A DNA stretch of 57,025 nucleotides from CALJFL01 sp039964455 (GTDB lineage: Bacteria; Pseudomonadota; Gammaproteobacteria; Pseudomonadales; Halieaceae). The position numbers and the translations under genes are program-made. The stretch spans positions 1 to 57,025 of the forward strand of contig JBDVXK010000005.1 of assembly GCA_039964455.1 (NCBI GenBank), read 5' to 3'. The notes beneath the pieces are model-generated. The model ran no database searches. It saw nothing but the letters and a program-made list of their open reading frames with translations, and had not been told where the DNA came from. Positions 50,679 through 57,025 of the stretch are shown piece after piece (position 1 is the stretch's first letter; every line of letters begins with the position of its first letter).

Positions 50679-52022
50679 TTAGCCCTCCTTCTCGATTCGT
50701 GTCAGATTGTCCCGCAGAATGGGACCGTATTCGTACTTGCCGGGGCACACATAGGTACACAAGGCCAGATCCTCTTCTTCCAGCTCCAAACAACCCAAAG
50801 CCTGGGCCGTCTCGGTATCGCCGACAATCAAGGAGCGCAGCAGCTGGGTAGGAAGCACGTCCAGGGGCATGATCGTTTCATAACTACCCACCGGCACCAT
50901 GGCACGCTCGCTGCCATTGGTGTTGGTTGTCATTGCCAGGGGCTTACGCCCGAAGAAGCTGCTGACATAGATGCCAAGATTGGAATGCTTGCTGACGCCG
51001 GGCGACAGCCAGCCCATAAACTCGCGCTGGCGCCCCTCAAGAAGAACAGAAACCTGATTGTGATAACGGCCAAGGTAGGCGGTAGGCGCGTGTACGTTAC
51101 GCCCGCCAAGTACAGAACCGGAAACAATCCTGTTGTCACCGTCACGCAGCTGCCCCGCGCACAGGGCCTGTAAGTCTGCACCCAGCCTGGTCCTGAGCAG
51201 CCTTGGCTTCTCAACCTGAGGCCCTGCCAGGGAAATTACCCGGTCTGTGTAGAGTCGACCGTCGAGAAACAGTCGGCCAATCGCGATGACATCCTGATAC
51301 CCGACTGTCCACACTACCTTTTCGGCGTTGACGCCTTCCAGGAAGTGAATATGGGTACCCGGCAGACCGGCCGGATGAGGCCCTGCAAATTCAGCTAACT
51401 CGATATTCTTGGTTGTACCAACGGGTGTGGAGGTACCCGCTGCGGCACACACATAGACTTTGCCGTCTGTCAGCGAAGCCAGAAGCTCCTGACCCAGCGC
51501 AAAGGCATCTGCCTGGGCGGCAATGATTGGTGCAGGGTCCGGGGCAAGCGGCTGGGTATCCATCGCCGTGATGAAAATAGCGGCAGCCTCGCTATCGATG
51601 GCTGGCACCTTACTAAATGGCCGAGTACGCAGCGCGGGCCACAAGCCACTTTCTATCAGCTGCTGGCGAACCGTCGATGCTGGCAAGCCCCTGGCTTCCT
51701 CCGCCGAGTAGGAGCCGAAGGCTTCTGCTTCATCGCCCTCAACCTCAATAACCACAGACTGTAAAACACGCCTTGCGCCGCGGTTGATCGCCGCTACCAC
51801 GCCGCTGGCTGGTGCGGTGTAGCCCACGCCCTCATTCTTTTTGTCGCTGAAAAGAAGCTGGCCAAGCTTGACGCGATCACCTTCGGCAACTGCCATGGTG
51901 GGCTTCATCCCAACGTAATCAAAGCCAACCAGCGCTACCGCCCTGGCGGCCGGCGCATCTTCAATAGTTTGATCGGGAGCGCCCTGGATAGGAATATCCA
52001 AGCCCCGCTTGATTTTGATCAT
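50679..52022 (-). CDS. nqrA: Na+-NQR subunit A
   Basis: A 447-residue peripheral subunit on the cytoplasmic side, where ubiquinone is thought to interact. MIKIKRGLDIPIQGAP is the usual N-terminus; DYVGMKP, GTHIHFLEGVN and LELEEEDLALCTYVCPGKYE are conserved. First gene of the nqrABCDEF-apbE-nqrM set. Confidence 0.96.
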   Translation of the reverse strand: MIKIKRGLDIPIQGAPDQTIEDAPAARAVALVGFDYVGMKPTMAVAEGDRVKLGQLLFSDKKNEGVGYTAPASGVVAAINRGARRVLQSVVIEVEGDEAEAFGSYSAEEARGLPASTVRQQLIESGLWPALRTRPFSKVPAIDSEAAAIFITAMDTQPLAPDPAPIIAAQADAFALGQELLASLTDGKVYVCAAAGTSTPVGTTKNIELAEFAGPHPAGLPGTHIHFLEGVNAEKVVWTVGYQDVIAIGRLFLDGRLYTDRVISLAGPQVEKPRLLRTRLGADLQALCAGQLRDGDNRIVSGSVLGGRNVHAPTAYLGRYHNQVSVLLEGRQREFMGWLSPGVSKHSNLGIYVSSFFGRKPLAMTTNTNGSERAMVPVGSYETIMPLDVLPTQLLRSLIVGDTETAQALGCLELEEEDLALCTYVCPGKYEYGPILRDNLTRIEKEG

Positions 52023-52162
52023 ACGATCTGCCCGCAGATTAGAAAACGTAATTTGAAACGATAAGAAGGAGGCTGGCCAAAGCCACTTGTTAATCGGACC
52101 GCAGCTCCCGTCTACCCGGTATTAACCGAACCGGAACTCCATGCCCCCTTCAAACCGGACGC

Positions 52163-52168
52163 ATTATA
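52163..52168 (-). promoter_or_regulatory. -10 of the nqr promoter
   Basis: On the minus strand TATAAT (52168-52163) in CCGCTATAATGCG, about 140 nt upstream of nqrA. The -35 is weak (GTGTTT, 17-nt spacer). The long leader would include a stretch with GGAGG near 52070. Confidence 0.5.
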
Positions 52169-52210
52169 GCGGAATGGCCTGTTCAAAACACCACCCGAAT
52201 GAGGAAAGTG

Positions 52211-52238
52211 AGTTGATTTTGAACAAGTTTTATCAACT
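52211..52238. repeat. Inverted repeat upstream of the nqr promoter
   Basis: AGTTGAT (52211-52217) and ATCAACT (52232-52238) are exact arms around a 14-nt loop. It lies 40-75 nt upstream of the nqr -10, where an activator could bind, and downstream of gap. Confidence 0.45.
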
Positions 52239-52251
52239 TCGGCCCGAGAGC

Positions 52252-52275
52252 AAAAGGCCGATACTCAGGCCTTTT
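52252..52275 (-). terminator. Symmetric hairpin at the end of gap
   Basis: AAAAGGCC (52252-52259) and GGCCTTTT (52268-52275) form an 8-bp stem with an 8-nt loop; read leftward it ends in TTTT and so can end gap transcription. It contains the gap stop codon (52265-52267), so the stem includes the last codons. Confidence 0.6.
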
Positions 52276-53734
52276 GTGGGTACGTGGCGTACTCAATTCC
52301 CGCCATTTGCTCGAGAATGCGGTGTACCTGGCAGCTGTAGCCAAATTCATTGTCATACCAGAGGTAAACCACCGCTTGTGAACCATTGACGATGGTGGCC
52401 TGGGCGTCATACACACACGCAGTTCTGGAGCCGACAAAATCGCTGGACACCACCTCAGGAGAGTTGGAGTAGTCAATCTGCTTACGCATGGTCGAATGCA
52501 GCGCCATGCTGCGCATGTATTCGTTGATTTCTTCCTTGGTGGTCTCACGGGCCAGCGTCAGGTTCAAAATGGCCATCGAAACATTCGGGGTGGGGACGCG
52601 AATTGCGTTGCCGGTGAGCTTGCCCGCCATCTGCGGCAGCACTTTGGCCACCGCCTTGGCGGCACCGGTCTCGGTAATCACCATATTCAGCGGAGCGCTA
52701 CGCCCGCGACGATCGGCCTTGTGATAATTGTCGATCAGGTTCTGGTCATTGGTGTAGGCATGCACGGTTTCGACGTGGCCAGTGAGTATGCCGTATTGAT
52801 CATCGAGCGCCTTCAAGGGCGGCGCAATCGCATTTGTGGTGCAAGATGCCGCCGAAATAATGGTATCGCCTGGCTCAATAATCTCATTATTGATCCCGGC
52901 AACTACATTTTTCATGTCGCCCTTGCCCGGCGCAGTCAAGATAACCTTCGCGGCGCCCTTGGATTTCAGGTGCAACGCCAGGCCCGCTTCATCACGCCAG
53001 ACCCCTGTGTTATCAATAATCAGGGCATCATTGATGCCATGTTCAGTGTAATCGATAGAATCCGGAGAGTCGGCGTAAATCACTTTTACTTCATTACCAT
53101 TGGCAACAAAGGATTGTCGCTCCTCATCCACACGGATGGTGCCCTCGAAGGCCCCGTGCACTGAATCCCTGCGCAGCAGACTGGCGCGCTTGACGATATC
53201 GTTGGGCGCCTTGCCTTTGCGAACAACAATCGCTCGCAGACGCAGGGAAGCGCCACCATCTGTCTTATCTATCAGGATGCGCGCCATCAACCGGCCGATA
53301 CGGCCAAAGCCGTAAAGCACGACATCTACCGGCTTATCTACCGGTTGATCCTTACTGCCCTCAAGAGATGCAAGCTCCTGCCTGACATACTCCTCGATAG
53401 AGAGAGACTCGCCCTCACCGCGATCGAAGTAATCGACTGCCATACGCCCTACATCAATATGGGCCGGGCCAAGATCCATGCTGGAGATGGCGTTGAGAAT
53501 GGGGAAGGTCTCGAACTCGGAAAGTTCGTTCTCCTCAACCTGACGCACATAGCGGTGGTCTTTCATGATTTGCAAAACGGAGCGATTTACCAGTGACTGC
53601 CCGTAGATGTAGCACTTCACATTGCGCTCACGGGACAGGCTGCCAACCATCGGGATCATGCCTTCGGCCAGAGCTTCACGCTCCTTCCAATCGGCAAAAT
53701 AATCAGCGGGACGAGCTCTCTTGCGTTCGTTCAC
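52265..53734 (-). CDS. gap: Glyceraldehyde-3-phosphate dehydrogenase, long type
   Basis: A 489-residue enzyme, about 150 residues longer than the usual 335. The NAD-binding GFGRIGRLMARIL appears only near residue 145; the catalytic cysteine is in SAASCTTNAIAP and the His follows in the ETGAAKAVAKVLP context. The extra N-terminal domain (helical, with RPADYFADWKEREALAEGM) has no motif I recognise. Such long forms lie between the nqr and mfd genes in Pseudomonas (recollection). I use GTG 53734 (AAGG 8 nt upstream) as start; GTG 53743 is possible. Confidence 0.93.
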   Translation of the reverse strand: MNERKRARPADYFADWKEREALAEGMIPMVGSLSRERNVKCYIYGQSLVNRSVLQIMKDHRYVRQVEENELSEFETFPILNAISSMDLGPAHIDVGRMAVDYFDRGEGESLSIEEYVRQELASLEGSKDQPVDKPVDVVLYGFGRIGRLMARILIDKTDGGASLRLRAIVVRKGKAPNDIVKRASLLRRDSVHGAFEGTIRVDEERQSFVANGNEVKVIYADSPDSIDYTEHGINDALIIDNTGVWRDEAGLALHLKSKGAAKVILTAPGKGDMKNVVAGINNEIIEPGDTIISAASCTTNAIAPPLKALDDQYGILTGHVETVHAYTNDQNLIDNYHKADRRGRSAPLNMVITETGAAKAVAKVLPQMAGKLTGNAIRVPTPNVSMAILNLTLARETTKEEINEYMRSMALHSTMRKQIDYSNSPEVVSSDFVGSRTACVYDAQATIVNGSQAVVYLWYDNEFGYSCQVHRILEQMAGIEYATYPQKA

Positions 53735-53773
53735 TAGCGGCACCTTCGACTGTAGCGGGGTTCGAGGCTGCGC

Positions 53774-53802
53774 ATTATCTTACGAGGCAACCGCGGTAGC
53801 AA
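53774..53802 (-). promoter_or_regulatory. gap promoter
   Basis: On the minus strand TTGCTA (53802-53797), 17-nt spacer, GATAAT (53779-53774). Leader to the start about 35 nt. Confidence 0.6.
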
Positions 53803-53836
53803 GGTCGCATCGGTCAAATTACCGCGTATTGCACCG

Positions 53837-53866
53837 TTGGAGCCTGCACTGGCTTGCCCTTACAAT
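53837..53866 (+). promoter_or_regulatory. mfd promoter
   Basis: TTGGAG (53837-53842), 18-nt spacer, TACAAT (53861-53866). Start near 53873, leader about 34 nt. Confidence 0.6.
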
Positions 53867-53906
53867 GTGCGCCCGAATTACAATGAGCTGTCAAACCGGC
53901 CCCACT

Positions 53907-56900
53907 ATGTTTAGCAAGCTACTCGCAAATACGCCCTGGCCCGAAAAGCCGGGAACGCGCACGTCCTTTGGGCCATTCCATGGCTGCGCCGAGAGTCGCT
54001 GCATCGCTGAGCTGGCCAGCAACGACCGCCTTCTGCTGGTGGTTACAGCAGATACCAGCTCGGCGCTCACTTTGGAACGAGAACTGCCTTTCTTTCTCGA
54101 AGACGATATCGAGATTCTGGCGCTTCCGGACTGGGAAACACTGCCGTACGACAATTTCTCACCCCACCAGGACATCATCTCTGAGCGACTGAATACCTTG
54201 TATCAGCTGCCCAGAACCACCGGTGGTGTACTCATTGTGCCGGTTCCCACTCTGATGCACAGGCTACCGCCCACGGAATACGTAGCGGGCTCCAGCCTGG
54301 TACTGGAGGCCGGCCAGGCACTGGATATAGACACGTTCCGTCGCAATCTGGAAAGCAATGGCTACAGCAATGTGGATACGGTGTACGAGCATGGTGAGTT
54401 TGCACTGCGCGGCTCGCTACTGGATGTTTTCCCCATGGGCAGCGACCTGCCCTACCGCATCGATTTGCTCGATGATGAAGTGGACACACTGCGGACTTTC
54501 GACCCGGACACACAACTGACAGTCAACCGGGTAGAGGCAATCAACCTGCTGCCGGCTCGTGAATTTCCACTGCACTCAGCCGCAATTCGCCGCTTTCAGT
54601 TCAACTGGTATGACAGCTTTGACGTGGACCACGATGCCTGCACCGTCTACAGCGAGGTCAGTGCAGGACGTATTCCCGGCGGTTGTGAATACTTTCTACC
54701 CTTGTTTTTTGAGCAGTGTCATTCGCTGTTTGACTACTTGCCCGATAATACGGCGGTTATCGCCTGCGGAGATCACCACAGTGCAGCCCAGGTCTTCTGG
54801 CAGGAAGCGCAAACACGCTATAGCGAATACGGCATAGATCCGCGACGTCCGCTGCTGCCACCTGCACGCTGCTTTATTCCGGTAGAAGAACTCTACCAGC
54901 AGTTCGGGTCTGTGCCGGTACTGGAATTGCGTCGCAATCCGGATGCACCTGTGCATTGTGACTCAGGCGTTTTACCTCCTCCGGAATTGGGCGGCAGCGG
55001 CAGGCATCAGGTACCCACGGAACAGTTGGCGAAATTTCTGCAAGACCATGACGGCCCCGTGCTGCTTTGCGCTGAATCGGCGGGACGGCGCGAAATCTTG
55101 CTGGAATCACTGAGGGCTCAGGAACTGGCGCCCGAACCCTGCGATGGCTGGGACAGCTTTCTGGAAAGCGGTGCAGACTTTGCCATCACGACAGCACCTC
55201 TGGACCGAGGCTTATTTTTTGGGTCAGGTCAACCGACGCTGGTTTGTGAGGCGCAGCTGTTCGGCAATCGGGTCGCCCAGCGTCGACGCCGAAAGAAAAC
55301 GGCAGACGCCGAGCCCGTCAATGTATTTCGCGATCTCAATGAGTTGCGCGAGGGCGTACCGGTGGTTCACATCGAACACGGGGTCGGTCGCTACGTGGGC
55401 TTGCAAACTCTTGCAGTGGACGGCGACAGCGCAGAATTCCTGACACTGGAGTATGCCCAGGAAGCCAGGCTATACGTGCCAGTAGCGTCTCTGCACCTGA
55501 TCAGCCGCTATGCAGGCAGTGACCCGGACCTGGCGCCATTACACCGACTTGGATCCGACCAGTGGGAGAAAGCCCGACGCAAAGCCAGCCAGCGAGCCAG
55601 CGATGTTGCGGCACAACTTCTTGAGGTTTACGCCCGACGTGAGGCGCGGGAAGGCTTCCAGTTCCAATTACCAGAGCACGATTATCAGGAATTCTGTGCC
55701 AGCTTTCCCTTTGAGGAGACGCCAGACCAGGAAGCTGCGATCGAGGCTGTCGTCGAAGACATGACCAGCCCACGGGTAATGGATCGCCTGATCTGCGGCG
55801 ACGTAGGCTTTGGCAAAACCGAGGTGGCAATGCGGGCCGCCTTCATCGCCGCACAAAATGGCAAGCAGGTGGCGCTTCTTGTACCCACTACCCTGCTCGC
55901 TCAACAGCACCACAACTCGCTCAGCGATCGCTTTGCCGAATGGCCTATCAGTGTCGAGGTTGTATCACGCTTTAAAACAGGCGCCGAATTGAAAGAGGTG
56001 ATGCAGCGAGTCAGCAGCGGCAAAACCAACATTCTGGTAGGCACCCACAAACTTCTGCAAAGCGATTTTAAATTCAGCGATCTGGGCCTATTGATTATAG
56101 ATGAGGAACATCGTTTCGGAGTGAAGCAAAAGGAGGCCATCAAGGCACTGCGTGCTGAGGTGGACATCCTGACCCTCACCGCAACACCTATTCCCAGGAC
56201 ACTCAACATGGCCCTGGGCGGCATGCGCGATCTGTCTATTATTGCCACGCCACCGGCTCGGCGCCTGTCCATCAAGACCTTTGTAAGAGAGCACAATATC
56301 TCGCTGGTCAAAGAAGCCGTGATGCGCGAAACGCTGCGCGGCGGGCAGGTCTACTATCTGCACAATGAAGTAAAGACCATCGAGGAGACGGCCAGAAAGT
56401 TACGAGAGCTATTGCCCGATCTATCAATTGCCGTCGCCCACGGGCAGCTTAGAGAGACTCAGCTGGAAGGCGTCATGTCTGCCTTTTACCACCAGCGACA
56501 TCACATCCTGCTCTGCACAACGATTATCGAAACCGGAATCGATGTTCCAAATGCCAACACGATTATCATTGAGCGGGCGGACCGCTTTGGACTTGCCCAA
56601 CTACACCAGTTGCGGGGGCGTGTAGGTCGCTCACACCACCAGGCCTACGCCTATTTGCTGTGCCCGCCACGTTCCGCCCTGTCGGGGGATGCATCCAAGC
56701 GGCTGGAGGCTATCGAGGCTGCAGGCGACCTGGGTGCAGGCTACCTGCTGGCCACCCACGACCTTGAGATTCGCGGGGCCGGTGAGCTATTGGGCGACGA
56801 ACAGAGTGGCCAGATTCACAGCGTTGGCTTTGCCATGTACATGGACATGCTGGAACGGGCAGTCGGGGCACTGCGGCGCGGCGAAATACCCGACACCGAT

Positions 56901-57025
56901 GGTCCGCTGGATGCAGGCACCGAGGTCAACCTGCATACACCTGCGCTGATCCCGGAAGACTATCTACCGGATACAAACACCCGGCTGATCTTGTACAAAC
57001 GCATTGCAGCGGCGGCCAACGACAG
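53907..57025 (+). CDS. mfd: Transcription-repair coupling factor Mfd (C-terminus cut off)
   Basis: Open from ATG 53907 to the window end, 1039 complete codons of an expected about 1150, so roughly the last 110 residues lie outside. N-terminal UvrB-like domains (TLPYDNFSPHQDIISERL), an RNA polymerase-interacting domain around residue 480 (GVPVVHIEHGVGRYVGLQ), the helicase core from about residue 625 with Walker A GDVGFGKTEVA and DEEH box (IIDEEHRFGVKQKE), and TATPIPRTLNMAL and the RADRFGLAQLHQLRGRVGRS of motifs V-VI. Mfd removes stalled RNA polymerase and recruits UvrA to lesions. Divergent from gap. With UvrC and PhrB this is the third DNA-repair gene in the window. Confidence 0.96.
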   Translation, partial: MFSKLLANTPWPEKPGTRTSFGPFHGCAESRCIAELASNDRLLLVVTADTSSALTLERELPFFLEDDIEILALPDWETLPYDNFSPHQDIISERLNTLYQLPRTTGGVLIVPVPTLMHRLPPTEYVAGSSLVLEAGQALDIDTFRRNLESNGYSNVDTVYEHGEFALRGSLLDVFPMGSDLPYRIDLLDDEVDTLRTFDPDTQLTVNRVEAINLLPAREFPLHSAAIRRFQFNWYDSFDVDHDACTVYSEVSAGRIPGGCEYFLPLFFEQCHSLFDYLPDNTAVIACGDHHSAAQVFWQEAQTRYSEYGIDPRRPLLPPARCFIPVEELYQQFGSVPVLELRRNPDAPVHCDSGVLPPPELGGSGRHQVPTEQLAKFLQDHDGPVLLCAESAGRREILLESLRAQELAPEPCDGWDSFLESGADFAITTAPLDRGLFFGSGQPTLVCEAQLFGNRVAQRRRRKKTADAEPVNVFRDLNELREGVPVVHIEHGVGRYVGLQTLAVDGDSAEFLTLEYAQEARLYVPVASLHLISRYAGSDPDLAPLHRLGSDQWEKARRKASQRASDVAAQLLEVYARREAREGFQFQLPEHDYQEFCASFPFEETPDQEAAIEAVVEDMTSPRVMDRLICGDVGFGKTEVAMRAAFIAAQNGKQVALLVPTTLLAQQHHNSLSDRFAEWPISVEVVSRFKTGAELKEVMQRVSSGKTNILVGTHKLLQSDFKFSDLGLLIIDEEHRFGVKQKEAIKALRAEVDILTLTATPIPRTLNMALGGMRDLSIIATPPARRLSIKTFVREHNISLVKEAVMRETLRGGQVYYLHNEVKTIEETARKLRELLPDLSIAVAHGQLRETQLEGVMSAFYHQRHHILLCTTIIETGIDVPNANTIIIERADRFGLAQLHQLRGRVGRSHHQAYAYLLCPPRSALSGDASKRLEAIEAAGDLGAGYLLATHDLEIRGAGELLGDEQSGQIHSVGFAMYMDMLERAVGALRRGEIPDTDGPLDAGTEVNLHTPALIPEDYLPDTNTRLILYKRIAAAAND

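Noticed and set aside
1..57025. CRISPR arrays, prophage or insertion-sequence genes, rRNA operon
   Set aside because: I saw no spaced direct repeats, transposase, integrase or rRNA sequence; the search was by eye and could miss degraded remnants.

Overview
The window looks like chromosomal DNA of a marine gammaproteobacterium, most likely of the Halieaceae/Cellvibrionales (OM60/NOR5-like) type. The pointers are a complete Na+-translocating NADH:quinone reductase (Nqr) operon, Lol and Lpx envelope genes, an exosortase H pair, a large TonB-dependent receptor, a photolyase neighbourhood with a MerR regulator, and a TIGR03617-like LLM oxidoreductase. Family placement is inference from gene content, not from a phylogenetic marker. 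Hand counts of sample lines give about 58-60% G+C over most of the window but only about 42% at positions 240-540.

Layout. (1) 1-3.6 kb: accessory region with two small, AT-rich membrane-protein genes separated by imperfect palindromic repeats, then an anchored alpha/beta hydrolase, a membrane protein and a His-rich secreted protein. (2) 3.6-25.6 kb, between tRNA-Leu(UAA) and tRNA-Cys(GCA): an AsmA-like giant protein, an NSS-family Na+ symporter, divergent deoC/rbsK, a LEA14-like lipoprotein, exosortase H plus partner, a photolyase neighbourhood (MerR regulator, sigma-70 factor, DUF523/DUF1722 protein, TIGR01777 epimerase, sirtuin, PNPOx-like protein, PhrB), a secreted repeat protein, DUF2789, an acyltransferase/SGNH protein, a methyltransferase, a serine hydrolase and an LLM oxidoreductase. 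(3) 25.6-30 kb, between tRNA-Cys and tRNA-Gly(GCC): an SDR, a TonB-dependent receptor and a small unknown gene. (4) 30-38.7 kb: one long minus-strand operon exbB-exbD-msbA-lpxK-kdsB-ptp-murB-uvrC-pgsA. (5) 38.7-45 kb: comEC, a DUF2062 protein and lolCDE. (6) 45-52 kb: nqrABCDEF-apbE-nqrM. (7) 52-57 kb: gap and divergent mfd (cut by the window end).

The main structural observation is that pgsA, tRNA-Gly(GCC), tRNA-Cys(GCA) and tRNA-Leu(UAA) lie on one strand in the same order as the compact E. coli pgsA-glyW-cysT-leuZ locus. Here the three tRNA genes are pulled apart by about 4.2 kb and 21.9 kb of unrelated genes, and each has its own promoter-like sequence with a G+C-rich stretch after the -10.

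Functionally, exbB/exbD could energise TonB-dependent receptors such as the one at 26.9 kb. MsbA, LpxK and KdsB make and export lipid A-Kdo. LolCDE releases lipoproteins, of which ApbE and the LEA14-like protein are candidates. ApbE attaches FMN to NqrB and NqrC. From 33 to 57 kb the order resembles, from memory, the Pseudomonas aeruginosa murB-to-mfd region, so that half is conserved backbone while 1-30 kb is more variable.
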